Notes under the pieces: generated by a model
What the model was told of the DNA's origin: nothing
Seen by the model: the letters and a program-made list of their open reading frames with translations, nothing else
The model's database searches: none
Made by a program: the position numbers and the translations under genes
Source: Antribacter soli
Lineage (GTDB): Bacteria > Actinomycetota > Actinomycetes > Actinomycetales > Cellulomonadaceae
Assembly: GCF_021568775.1 (NCBI RefSeq)
Contig: NZ_JAKGSG010000034.1
Coordinates: 124,001 to 188,000 of the forward strand
Direction: 5' to 3'
DNA: 64,000 nucleotides
In this document: positions 1 to 7,526 of the stretch, in pieces
How positions within the stretch are numbered: position 1 is the stretch's first letter
How the letters are laid out: every line of letters starts with the position of its first letter

Positions 1-162
1 GATGTCGGCCTCGATCTCGCTCAGGAAGGCTTCCGCGAGCCCCTTCTTCGGGAACGACTTGCCCGGCTGCTTGTCGGTGCCTGGTTCGCGCCAGCGGGCG
101 ACCCAGGTCACGGACTGCTTGCCATTCTTGAGCGTGCGGACCCGCTTCTGTACCGAGCCCAT
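1..162 (-). CDS. Tyrosine-recombinase integrase, N-terminal fragment (cut by window edge)
   Basis: The first 54 codons of a leftward gene are visible. The peptide begins MGSVQKRVRTLKNGKQSVTW and continues with a WVARWREPG-type stretch and FPKKGLAEAFLSEIE. This matches the AP2-like, arm-site-binding N-terminus of phage and AICE tyrosine recombinases, which integrate the element at a tRNA or other att site. The catalytic domain lies outside the window, so catalytic residues cannot be checked. Its ATG shares one base with the excisionase stop (TGATG), so the two are translationally coupled as in pSAM2-like elements. With int at this end, the left att site should lie just beyond base 1. Confidence 0.8.
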   Translation of the reverse strand, partial: MGSVQKRVRTLKNGKQSVTWVARWREPGTDKQPGKSFPKKGLAEAFLSEIEADI

Positions 163-374
163 CAGGCGGCCGCCGTCTCGGTGAGCCAGGCGCGGACGGT
201 GGCGGGGTCGTAGCGTAGGTGCCGGCCGACGCGGTAGGCGGCGGGGCCTGTGTGCATGGTGCGCCACCGGTAGAGCGTGGCGACCGGGACGCGCAGGAAC
301 GCGGCCACGTCCTCGATGGTCCAGAGCTCTTCGATCGTGGTTGCCGCCGTCGGGGTGGTGGTCTTGCGTCGCAT
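162..374 (-). CDS. Excisionase-like small HTH protein (Xis)
   Basis: A 70-residue protein with a single MerR-type helix-turn-helix (residues about 17-66): LWTIEDVAAFLRVPVATLYR followed by a wing with YRVGRHLRYDPATVRAWL. This is the pattern of the HTH_17/excisionase family, which directs a tyrosine integrase towards excision. It sits between the replication initiator and the integrase, the usual xis position in actinomycete integrative elements. The ATG at 374 was chosen because the longer frame upstream is low-complexity Arg/Pro sequence without homology features. Its stop overlaps the int start. Confidence 0.82.
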   Translation of the reverse strand: MRRKTTTPTAATTIEELWTIEDVAAFLRVPVATLYRWRTMHTGPAAYRVGRHLRYDPATVRAWLTETAAA

Positions 375-391
375 GGTTCCCCCTGTCGTCG

Positions 392-2014
392 TCACGCCGC
401 GGTAGGCGTGGTGGTTGCCGAACGGTTGTCCACAGGCCCGGGTGGTCGCCCGAGGGCGTGTTTGGCGGCGTCGTACTGGCGGCGCCACGCGATGGCCTGC
501 CGCAGCGATGCGGCGATGACGGCCGGGTAGGTGAAGGTGCCCGCTTCGGGGGCGCGCCAGACGAACCGCGCGTGGCCGTCGTCGGTGGCCTGGTCGGCGG
601 CGAGCCGGTTCGCGTCCTCGGGCTCGAACCCCGCAGCTGCGAGGGCTTGGCGCACGACGGCGGACCGGTCGGCCTTGTGCTCGGTGAGGGTCTTGCCGGT
701 CCACTGCCGTGAGACCAGCACTCGCCGGCCGCCCAGGCCCAGGTTCTCTCGGTCGTGCGCCGGGGAGGGGCACCGGCCCGGGATGAGGCCGGGGCCGGGG
801 TCTTTGGGCTGGACGCCGTAGCGGAGCCAGTTCGCGCAGGTGGGGCCGCACGGCAGCCACCGCACCTCGGCGTGGAGCCGGTCGATGTGCCGTTCGTACG
901 CGCGGGCGTGCGCGGTCGGCTCCTGCTCCCCGTCGTCGTCGGTGGCGGTGTAGGTGCCGGAGATGGACTTGGTGAGGTACTTGCACAGGTAGCGCACGGT
1001 CCGCTCGGAGTCCTTCGTGCCCCCGATCAGGCCCTTGACGTCAAGCTGCGTGCCGAGGGTGGCGACGTGCACCGGGTTCTCGAGGTGCGCGGTGGCCTGC
1101 TTCCAGTCGGGCAGGCCCTCACCCGTGGTCGGGTCGAGGTACGCGGCGGTCTCGGCGTCCCAGACGGGGAGCACGTCGTCGTAGCGCACCGTGTCGATCG
1201 GAGGCCACCAGGCGGCGTAGTAGGTCGCGGCGCCCACGGCCTTGATGACCGTTCGGGGGATCGAGCCGCGCACGGCGGCGTGCAGGTGCGGCGCCAGGCG
1301 CTTCTGCGCCTCGATGGTCGCGAAGTACTGGACCTTGTACCCGGCGCAGCGGCGCAGGTTCTGCCAGAACCGGTCCACCAGGCGGGAGAACGTCAGCGCG
1401 TCCAGCGCCGCACGCCGGTAGTCGTACCGGTCCGGGTTCCTGGGGATGCCGCCCTCGGCGACCTTCCCGTAGGACGGCAGCGTCAGCGTGAGGAACATCG
1501 AGGGGCGGAACACCCGCCCGGTCTTGGGGTCGGTGAAGGTCTGCCCGACGGTCGCGTCGGTCATGTGCTGCTTGGGCAGGTCCGGGAAGTCGTCCAGGCG
1601 GCGGGTGGAGCGGGTCTGCCGCTCGCCGTCGGCCGCAGGCTCCAGCCGGGCGGTGGGCAGCTTCACGCGGTCGGCGTCGGGGATGAACCCGCCGTCATCG
1701 GCCCACCGGTCCAGGTCTTCCCAGCCGTCCGGCAGGGGCGTTTCCGGCGTGGGCGGCACGCGCGGCTCGTCGGTGCGGTGCCAGCCCTCGCGGCACTGGT
1801 GCATCCGCAGGCGGCGGGCCTTGTCCGCGCACGAGGGGCAGACCGCCTCGCGCGTGGACCCGCAGGGTATCGGCACGATGTGCGTCGCGCCGGTCACCCG
1901 GTCGTGGACGGACCGGACCAGGGGGCGCACGCACACCTGGGCCGACTCCGCAGCCGCTCGGGCCAGGTCGTCATCCACGACCGCCGAGATGCCACCGTCG
2001 AGCCGCATCGTCAT
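392..2014 (-). CDS. RepSA-like rolling-circle replication initiator
   Basis: A 540-residue protein of the actinobacterial replication initiator family (RepSA of pSAM2 type), which nicks the element's origin for rolling-circle replication before transfer. Visible marks are a Cys-rich N-terminus (CPSCADK, about residues 59-65), the hydrophobic FLTLTLPSYG motif near 174-183, an HLH metal-binding motif in RLAPHLHAAVRG (His243, His245) and RYLCKYLTK near 341-349, which carries the candidate nicking tyrosines. The ATG at 2014 overlaps the preceding stop as ATGA. The frame stays open upstream, but that part is an Arg/Pro-rich shadow of the upstream gene. Replication by RCR is inferred from the family. 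Confidence 0.88.
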   Translation of the reverse strand: MTMRLDGGISAVVDDDLARAAAESAQVCVRPLVRSVHDRVTGATHIVPIPCGSTREAVCPSCADKARRLRMHQCREGWHRTDEPRVPPTPETPLPDGWEDLDRWADDGGFIPDADRVKLPTARLEPAADGERQTRSTRRLDDFPDLPKQHMTDATVGQTFTDPKTGRVFRPSMFLTLTLPSYGKVAEGGIPRNPDRYDYRRAALDALTFSRLVDRFWQNLRRCAGYKVQYFATIEAQKRLAPHLHAAVRGSIPRTVIKAVGAATYYAAWWPPIDTVRYDDVLPVWDAETAAYLDPTTGEGLPDWKQATAHLENPVHVATLGTQLDVKGLIGGTKDSERTVRYLCKYLTKSISGTYTATDDDGEQEPTAHARAYERHIDRLHAEVRWLPCGPTCANWLRYGVQPKDPGPGLIPGRCPSPAHDRENLGLGGRRVLVSRQWTGKTLTEHKADRSAVVRQALAAAGFEPEDANRLAADQATDDGHARFVWRAPEAGTFTYPAVIAASLRQAIAWRRQYDAAKHALGRPPGPVDNRSATTTPTAA

Positions 2015-2289
2015 GCCTCCTGCGCGGTGTCGGCCCACGCCTCGAAGAGAGTGGGCTGGAAGTAGTCGGCGCGGGCGCCCTGGGCGACGGCCCGGGACAG
2101 GGCAGCCACGGCGGCGTTCCACTGCTCGCGGGCTGCTTCCAGGCGTGCACGCAGCACGGTGCCGTCGCGGGGGTCGGCAAGGTTGACCCGCCAGGACTCC
2201 CATCGCGTGTGGGCGGCGTCCAGTGCGGCCGTTGCAAGGTCGTAGCGCACCGCGGCCGGAATCTGCCCGTACTTCTCGACGGCCTTCAT
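2011..2289 (-). CDS. Small conserved-looking element protein, function unknown
   Basis: A 92-residue acidic, probably all-helical protein (MKAVEKYGQIPAAVRYDLAT at the start, many Ala/Glu/Arg heptad-like positions). I do not recognise a family. It has no signal peptide, membrane segment or metal motif. It lies between the WhiB-like gene and rep with 4-base ATGA overlaps on both sides, so it is translated as part of the transfer/replication operon and probably serves replication or its control. That role is inferred only from position. Confidence 0.65.
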   Translation of the reverse strand: MKAVEKYGQIPAAVRYDLATAALDAAHTRWESWRVNLADPRDGTVLRARLEAAREQWNAAVAALSRAVAQGARADYFQPTLFEAWADTAQEA

Positions 2290-2555
2290 GCCGCCCTGCC
2301 CACCGACTCCAGCCCGGGCAGCGCCGGCTGCTCGGGAAGGTCAGGCACGGTGCGATCGTGGCCGGCCCAGAACCCGGCCGTGGTCGGCGTGGTCGCCACC
2401 GCGACGGCGCAGGCTTCGAGCACGGGGCAGGCGGCGCAGACCTTCGCCATGAGGTGCCGGTCCCACACGGTCACGTCCTCGGGCTCCGCGACCCAGGGCA
2501 GGTCTCGCAGCTCGTCGCGGGCGCACGCGGCGCCGAGCATCCAGGAGGTGTTCAT
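2286..2555 (-). CDS. WhiB-like iron-sulfur transcription factor
   Basis: An 89-residue protein with the four-cysteine signature of the Wbl family: Cys11, then CxxC at 40/43 and Cys49 (VCAACPVLEAC), followed by a GFWAG turn that stands for the usual G[VI]WGG loop. Wbl proteins bind a redox-sensitive 4Fe-4S cluster and work with the principal sigma factor. Plasmid- and phage-borne members are common in actinobacteria. It is coupled by ATGA overlaps to the DUF2637 gene upstream and the small protein downstream. An element-borne Wbl could link transfer or replication to redox state or host development, which is inference. Confidence 0.88.
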   Translation of the reverse strand: MNTSWMLGAACARDELRDLPWVAEPEDVTVWDRHLMAKVCAACPVLEACAVAVATTPTTAGFWAGHDRTVPDLPEQPALPGLESVGRAA

Positions 2556-3241
2556 GCCGTCGCTCCTGCCACGTCCAGGCCGTCGAGGCCGTCGAAGCCG
2601 GGCAGGGTGTCCTGGGCGACGCGGCGGGACAGGCCCGAGCGGACCGGAGCCAGCGGCCCGAGAGCGGGAACCCGCGCGGGGGCCGGCGGTCCGGACGACT
2701 CCGCCGGGGCGATAGCCGGCGCAGCGGGCGACTCGGCCGGAGCAGCGACGGCGTCGAGCACGCGGGCGGTCGCCAGAACCGGGGAGACCTCGGGCACGTC
2801 AACCGGCTCGACCTCGGCGGGTTCGTCGGTCACGACGAGCGAGGCGAGGGCGTGCGTGGAGGTCAGCACCGACAGCGGGGCGAGGGCCACCAGGACGACG
2901 CCGACGAGGGCGCGCAGCTGCGGCCCGACGTCGTAGGCATGGGCCGAGTTCGCGCCGATGGACACCACGGTGAACAGCAGCATCAACGTCCACGCCCACG
3001 CCGACGAGCGGCCCCGAGCCCGCAGGACGAGCGCCACCAGGCCGTAGACCAGGACGGAGGCGTCGATCACGACGGGGACGAGGAACGCGATCGGCTCAGG
3101 CACCCGGCCCCACAGGGCGGCGTCCCGCAGCGAGGCGAACGACAGGGCGAACGAGGCCAGCGCGACAGCCGCCGTCAGGGCGACGGTGAAGAACAGGACG
3201 GGGCGGGAGTCGGCCGCGATCCGGGCCACGGGCCGGGTCAT
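2552..3241 (-). CDS. DUF2637/SpdB-like transfer membrane protein
   Basis: A 229-residue protein with four predicted transmembrane segments (about residues 14-36, 48-72, 79-103 and 108-135) and an Ala/Pro-rich cytoplasmic tail. The VIDASVLVYGLVAL and SIGANSAHAY motifs are typical of DUF2637 proteins, called SpdB-like in Streptomyces elements. They are thought to help spread the element between cells after TraB-mediated transfer. It lies directly downstream of the FtsK/TraB gene with a 4-base overlap, as expected for a transfer module. Confidence 0.85.
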   Translation of the reverse strand: MTRPVARIAADSRPVLFFTVALTAAVALASFALSFASLRDAALWGRVPEPIAFLVPVVIDASVLVYGLVALVLRARGRSSAWAWTLMLLFTVVSIGANSAHAYDVGPQLRALVGVVLVALAPLSVLTSTHALASLVVTDEPAEVEPVDVPEVSPVLATARVLDAVAAPAESPAAPAIAPAESSGPPAPARVPALGPLAPVRSGLSRRVAQDTLPGFDGLDGLDVAGATA

Positions 3242-4785
3242 GCCGCGACCTCCCCACCGTCGACGGGAACCTCGGGGACCTCGGCCGAAGCCTCAGCGGG
3301 CGCCTCGGCCGGTGCGTCAGGGACGGCCTCGACCGCGCGGGGCTTGCGCGGGGAGCGCTTGCGCCGGGACCGCTCGGGCTCGTCCTCGGCCACCGGGGCA
3401 GGGGAAAGGTCGACGCGGGTCGGGGCGGCGAATCGCTCGGCGGTTGCGCGGATCAGCTCGTCGGGCCAGTACGCGGCCCGGACCTTGTCCGTGGATCCGT
3501 CGTCGTTCACGACCCATGCGGTGCCCGGCTGGGCGGGGTTGATCCGGTGGGCGGGGGCGAGTGCGGCCATACCTTCGCCGAGCACCATCGTGACCTCATC
3601 CCGAGAGCGGAGGCGCAGGGCGAGGGTCTGGGTGAACAGGCCGCGTGCCGGGATCGTCTCCTTGCGCGGGTCCTGGACGCAGGCCACGATCAGCACGCCC
3701 AGGGCGCGGCCCTGGGTCAGGATCTCGGCCAGCAGGCGGGCACCCTCGGCCTTGGTCTCGGCGTCGGTGTAGGCGGTCAGGATCGCGAGTTCATCGATCA
3801 GGACCACGTCGAGGGGGTCATCGACCGTGGGGACGTGGTTGCGGGCGGTGCCCGCCATGGCGTGCCCCCGTGCGTCGAGGATCGCGATCACACGACGCAG
3901 GACCTCCAGCGATTCGGCCGGGGTCGCGGCGGCGGCGGTGAACAACGGGGCGCCGACGCGCAGCTCGACCCCGCGCTTGAGGTCCACACCCCAGAGCCGG
4001 ACCAGCCCGGCACCGACGGCCGGGGCGAGCCCGCAGGCGATGCCCCAGAACATCGAGCCCTTCCCGGACCCGGAGCACCCCACGACCAGGGTGTGCCGCT
4101 GGGCGATCTGCAGGTACCAGGCGGTGCCGTCCTGCCGGGCACCCATCGGCACCACTTCGGTCGTCACGGTCTGGGGCGGGAGCGCGGTCCCGCCATCGGC
4201 GAGCAGGTCGGCCGTCATCAGCGTCACGTCGACGGCCGTCGGCCCGGCGGGCTTGACGACGTGCCCGACGGCGCCGTGGGCGGTGGCGATCTTCGGCACC
4301 GCCGTCTCGATGGTCTCCAGGGTCTGGCCGACCAGGACCCGCACCCGCAGGCTCAGCAGCCCGTCACGGACCCGGACCCGGGCCAGCGGCGGGGCGACTA
4401 GCACCGGGCCCCTCTTGCCCTGGGCGGTGCGGGCGAGGCCGCACTCTGCGGCGACCGAGGGCCAGCGCAGCCGCACGGCGTGGGCGATCAGCCAGCGCGG
4501 GGCGAACCAGGGCACCGGCCAGCCGGTCAGCATCCGCCAGGTCGCCACGAGCGCGCCGGGTCCGAGCCCGAGCCCGAGGACGGCCCACATCGCGGTGAAC
4601 GTCGCGGACCGTTCCGGCTCGGGCTGGATCACGGCTCCGAACCAGGTGAACCCAGCGACCGCCAGCCACAGCGCCACCCACGGGCGTGCCCGCCAGCACC
4701 AGACCAGCCACAGCCGGGCGAACCGCGCGCAGCCGCGCACCACCCGCCACCCCACGTGGGCCGTGGTCTTGACCTTCTGGTTCAT
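3238..4785 (-). CDS. TraB/FtsK-type conjugative DNA translocase
   Basis: A 515-residue FtsK/SpoIIIE-family ATPase. The N-terminus has two membrane segments (roughly residues 30-55 and 62-85). The motor domain has Walker A GCSGSGKGS at about 236-244 and Walker B DVVLIDELA at about 326-334. In actinobacteria a single TraB/TraSA-like hexamer moves double-stranded DNA from donor to recipient, so this is the transfer engine of the element. Start choice: ATG 4785 follows an AGGGGAAG ribosome site and overlaps the upstream stop as ATGA. The in-frame ATG at 4806 has no ribosome site. The C-terminal 60 residues are charged and Ala/Pro-rich and may include the DNA-recognition part. Confidence 0.9.
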   Translation of the reverse strand: MNQKVKTTAHVGWRVVRGCARFARLWLVWCWRARPWVALWLAVAGFTWFGAVIQPEPERSATFTAMWAVLGLGLGPGALVATWRMLTGWPVPWFAPRWLIAHAVRLRWPSVAAECGLARTAQGKRGPVLVAPPLARVRVRDGLLSLRVRVLVGQTLETIETAVPKIATAHGAVGHVVKPAGPTAVDVTLMTADLLADGGTALPPQTVTTEVVPMGARQDGTAWYLQIAQRHTLVVGCSGSGKGSMFWGIACGLAPAVGAGLVRLWGVDLKRGVELRVGAPLFTAAAATPAESLEVLRRVIAILDARGHAMAGTARNHVPTVDDPLDVVLIDELAILTAYTDAETKAEGARLLAEILTQGRALGVLIVACVQDPRKETIPARGLFTQTLALRLRSRDEVTMVLGEGMAALAPAHRINPAQPGTAWVVNDDGSTDKVRAAYWPDELIRATAERFAAPTRVDLSPAPVAEDEPERSRRKRSPRKPRAVEAVPDAPAEAPAEASAEVPEVPVDGGEVAA

Positions 4786-5030
4786 GACTTCCCCTTCCCG
4801 ATCCATCGGCCGTGCTCGTCGTAGGCGCCGGGGTTCTCGGCCCGGTGTGCGGCGTCGGCCTCCTTACGGACGACGTCGTAGAGGTCGCTGACCCGCTCGC
4901 GCAGCTCGGCGGCGAGGTCGGCCGGGGCGGGCAGGTCGTGCACCGTCAACAGGCGCGCGACCTGCCCGAGGCCGGACCTGGCGGCAGCGAGGAAGTCCCA
5001 CGCCACCGCCAGGCCCTCAGCCCTGCTCAT
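4782..5030 (-). CDS. Small element protein, unknown
   Basis: An 82-residue, probably helical protein starting MSRAEGLAVAWDFLAAARSG and ending in a basic GKGKS tail. No family is recognised and there are no membrane or metal motifs. It is coupled on both sides: its ATG overlaps the upstream stop (ATGA), and its own stop overlaps the traB start. A small cytoplasmic protein directly before traB may assist or regulate the translocase, but that is position-based inference. The frame continues upstream only as Arg/Gly-rich shadow sequence. Confidence 0.65.
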   Translation of the reverse strand: MSRAEGLAVAWDFLAAARSGLGQVARLLTVHDLPAPADLAAELRERVSDLYDVVRKEADAAHRAENPGAYDEHGRWIGKGKS

Positions 5031-5404
5031 GCCGCGTCCGCCTTGTCGAACAGGGCGGCGTCGGCCTCGGCGGGGACGTCCTCGGAGGCGGTCACCTCGA
5101 CCGAGACCGGCAGGCCCGACCCGTCGCCGGAGACCCAGCCCGCCCAGGTCCGCCACAGCAGCACCCCGCCGCCGTACGCCTCAGACGTGCGGGTCTCGCT
5201 CTCGACAAGGGCGAACCGCTCTACCACCGCCAGCGCGCCGGCGTAGTCGTCGGCGTGGATGTCGACGCCGATGTAGGGCACCGACCGCGCGTCGGGGATG
5301 CTCAGCCGCGAGTGCTCGACCCGCAGCCCGTACACCTCGACCGAGCCCAGCCCGGCCAGGACCTCCACGACGGCGGAGGTCAGCGCACCCACCGCCCCGG
5401 TCAT
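5027..5404 (-). CDS. Element protein, unknown (125 aa)
   Basis: A 125-residue acidic protein beginning MTGAVGALTSAVVEVLAGLG. It has alternating hydrophobic strands (VEVYGLRVEHSRLSIPD, YIGVDIHADDYAGAL) that suggest a compact alpha/beta fold. I do not recognise the family. ATG 5404 shares a base with the preceding stop (TGATG). Its own stop overlaps the next start, so it belongs to the leftward transfer operon. There is no signal peptide. Confidence 0.65.
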   Translation of the reverse strand: MTGAVGALTSAVVEVLAGLGSVEVYGLRVEHSRLSIPDARSVPYIGVDIHADDYAGALAVVERFALVESETRTSEAYGGGVLLWRTWAGWVSGDGSGLPVSVEVTASEDVPAEADAALFDKADAA

Positions 5405-5781
5405 CAGGCAGCCGCCTTCGCAGCTCCGGCCGCACCGGCGATGCCAGAGGCCTCCCACGAGGTCGACAGGCCGTTGTTGCGCCGGTCGATGCGGACCGAG
5501 GCCACCAGGCCGTCGAACTGGATCGGCGTGAACATCGACGGGGCGGGCATCTCCCGCGCGGGCACCGTCACCTTGACCGACTCGGTGGAGACCCGGCCCC
5601 AGGACTCGGACTGGTACACCACCTCCACGCCCCACAGCGGGGCACCGGACTCGGCGTGCCGCGCCTGGGTCTCGCCCGGGCGGCGCTTGCCGTCCGCCGT
5701 CTCGATCCACTCCATGACCGGCTCCACCACGCCGGTCGCCATCATCTTCTGCCGGTTGCTGTCCACCGCGAACGTCGCCAT
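5404..5781 (-). CDS. First gene of the leftward element operon, unknown (125 aa)
   Basis: A 125-residue soluble protein (MATFAVDSNRQKMMATGVVE at the start; central KVTVPAREMP and FDGLVASVRID segments). Short proteins of this look occur at the head of transfer operons in actinobacterial elements, but I cannot name a family. The start has a good ribosome site (AGGAGA, 7 nt spacing), unlike the downstream genes, which rely on overlap coupling. That marks it as the promoter-proximal gene. The control region with three 16-bp repeats lies immediately upstream. Confidence 0.7.
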   Translation of the reverse strand: MATFAVDSNRQKMMATGVVEPVMEWIETADGKRRPGETQARHAESGAPLWGVEVVYQSESWGRVSTESVKVTVPAREMPAPSMFTPIQFDGLVASVRIDRRNNGLSTSWEASGIAGAAGAAKAAA

Positions 5782-5797
5782 CTCTGCATCTCCTGTG

Positions 5798-5899
5798 TTG
5801 AGGGGTCTAAACTCTTGGCCCGTTCTCGCGACCCGTCATGTTGAGGGGTCTAAACACGACGGTACGACGGGAGAGTGCTCCCGTCAAGGGGTCTAAACT
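5798..5899. promoter_or_regulatory. Divergent control region with three 16-bp direct repeats at 43-bp period
   Basis: Three near-identical copies of TTGAGGGGTCTAAACT lie at 5798-5813, 5841-5856 and 5884-5899 (the last begins TCA instead of TTG). Their 12-bp cores (AGGGGTCTAAAC) start at 5801, 5844 and 5887, exactly 43 bp apart, about four DNA turns, so all copies would face the same side. The third copy ends 8 bp before the HTH start codon and contains a TAAACT that could be its -10. The region separates the leftward operon from the rightward regulator. The repeats are visible directly; an operator role, probably for the adjacent HTH protein, is inference. Confidence 0.75.
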
Positions 5900-5907
5900 C
5901 GCGAGTT

Positions 5908-6729
5908 ATGGACGAGGAGGAATTCGAGAGCATCCGGGCCGACGGGAACCCCGTCAGCCAGGCCCGACGTGCAACGGCCCTCCTGACGACCTACACCCAG
6001 CGAGCCGCCGAACTCGCGCGGCTCCGCAAGGTCGCGATCGATCGCGCCTACGCCGCCGGCATGACGTACACCGAGATCGCCGCCCAGATCGGTCTCTCCA
6101 AGGGCCGCATCACGCAGCTGCGGAAGTCGGCCCCGCCCGCCGAACGCGTCTTCTTCGGCGTCGGACCGGTCACCGTCGCAATCCCGCTGCGCGCGATCGG
6201 GGACCGCCCGCTTGGAGTCGTCGCGGCCGAGGACGCGAAGGCCGCCGAGGTGATGAGCGGCATCCTCGAATCGCTCAGCCTCGCCGTCGACCCGTTCCAG
6301 ATCCCCCCGACCGGCGAATGGGACCCGCCCGCCGATGCCGTGGCGATCTGCGGTCCGAAGTCCTCGCGCGTCACCGCCGAAGCGATCGAGTCGGACCCGT
6401 TCCTCTCATTCAAGCCGGACGACTCCGGCCGGTGGGTCATCACCGACCGGCAGACCGGGGAGACGTTCATCTCGCCGTGGGACACCAGCGACCGGACCCG
6501 CGACATCGCCTACGTCGCGCGACTTCGCCGCAAGGGCCGCACGCTCCTGGTCGTCGCGGGTGTGCACGCGCTGGGGTCCGTCGGCGCGGTCGAGCACCTA
6601 CGCCACCACCTCCCCGACCTGTACGCCGAGGTCGGAGAGCGCCCGTTCTCCCTTGTGGTCGCGAGCACCTTCGACGGCACGACCCCGACCGAGACCACGG
6701 CCCTGTGGGGACCGAAGGTCCACCCGTGA
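5908..6729 (+). CDS. HTH regulator with conserved C-terminal putative sensor domain
   Basis: A 273-residue protein. Residues about 38-74 form a sigma-region-4-like helix-turn-helix (YAAGMTYTEIAAQIGLSKGR). The rest (about 82-273) is a separate alpha/beta domain with VAICGPKSSRV, a WVITDRQTG/SPWDTSD stretch and VVAGVHALGSVGAVEHL, resembling uncharacterised ligand-binding domains attached to HTHs in actinobacteria. No GntR-type KorSA is seen in the visible part, so this may be the master repressor or activator. ATG 5908 has no ribosome site and lies 8 nt after TAAACT, so the mRNA is probably nearly leaderless. Its stop overlaps the next start (GTGA). Confidence 0.75.
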   Translation: MDEEEFESIRADGNPVSQARRATALLTTYTQRAAELARLRKVAIDRAYAAGMTYTEIAAQIGLSKGRITQLRKSAPPAERVFFGVGPVTVAIPLRAIGDRPLGVVAAEDAKAAEVMSGILESLSLAVDPFQIPPTGEWDPPADAVAICGPKSSRVTAEAIESDPFLSFKPDDSGRWVITDRQTGETFISPWDTSDRTRDIAYVARLRRKGRTLLVVAGVHALGSVGAVEHLRHHLPDLYAEVGERPFSLVVASTFDGTTPTETTALWGPKVHP

Positions 6730-7526
6730 TCCTCGCGGCGACCCTGCCCGGCGGCACCCTCAACCAGGACCGCCACGCCACCGGCGACGGATTCGCCCTC
6801 GTCCTCGACGGCGCAACCTCGTTCGCGGGCGACCGCTCCCACGATCCCGGCTGGTACGCCGAGCAGCTCGCAAACGCACTCACGGTCACAGTGCCCGACG
6901 GCGGCACACTGGCCGACGCCGCCACCGCAGCCATCGCCAACGTCCGCGACGCCCACGGCCTCACCCCGGACACGGCCCCCACGAGCACCATCGCCCTTGC
7001 CCGCTGGTCCGCCGAAACGGTCGAGACGTACGTACTCGGGGACAGCCTCGCCGTCGTGCTCCACCCCGACGGCACCGAGACGGTCCACCATGACGACCGG
7101 CTCGCAGCCGTTGCCCCCGCCGAGCGAGCGGCCTACCGGGCGCACCTGGCCGACGGCCACGGATACGACGACGCACTCCGGCCGTTGCTCCTCGCGCTCC
7201 AGGCCGAGCAGGCACGGCACCGCAACCAGCCCGGCGGATTCTGGATCGCAGGAGCCCAGCCCGAGGCGGCACAGCACGGAGTCACCACCACCACGCCCCG
7301 TCGCGACGTAGCCGCCGTCATGCTCGCCACCGACGGCGTAGCCCTCGACCGGCACCCCACCGCGACCACCTGGCGCGACCTATACGACGAGGCCCGCCAC
7401 GACGGCCCCGCCCAGGTGCTCCAACGCATCCACGACGCCGAGGTCTCCGACCCCGACGGTCAGCGCTGGCCCCGCGCCAAGCCCCACGACGATAAGACGC
7501 TCGTCGTCATCACTCCGGGGGACTAG
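6726..7526 (+). CDS. PP2C-like serine/threonine phosphatase
   Basis: A 266-residue protein of the metal-dependent PP2C fold. The family metal ligands can be followed in order: NQDR (Asp15), LDGATS (Asp28-Gly29), PTSTIALARW, GDS (Asp106), ATDG (Asp203-Gly204) and HDDKTLVVI (Asp255/256). It should remove phosphate from Ser/Thr residues. The substrate is unknown, and no kinase is encoded in the visible part of the element. The GTG start at 6726 overlaps the upstream stop (GTGA), so regulator and phosphatase are made together. Whether it signals to the partner regulator or to the host is not shown. Confidence 0.82.
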   Translation: MILAATLPGGTLNQDRHATGDGFALVLDGATSFAGDRSHDPGWYAEQLANALTVTVPDGGTLADAATAAIANVRDAHGLTPDTAPTSTIALARWSAETVETYVLGDSLAVVLHPDGTETVHHDDRLAAVAPAERAAYRAHLADGHGYDDALRPLLLALQAEQARHRNQPGGFWIAGAQPEAAQHGVTTTTPRRDVAAVMLATDGVALDRHPTATTWRDLYDEARHDGPAQVLQRIHDAEVSDPDGQRWPRAKPHDDKTLVVITPGD

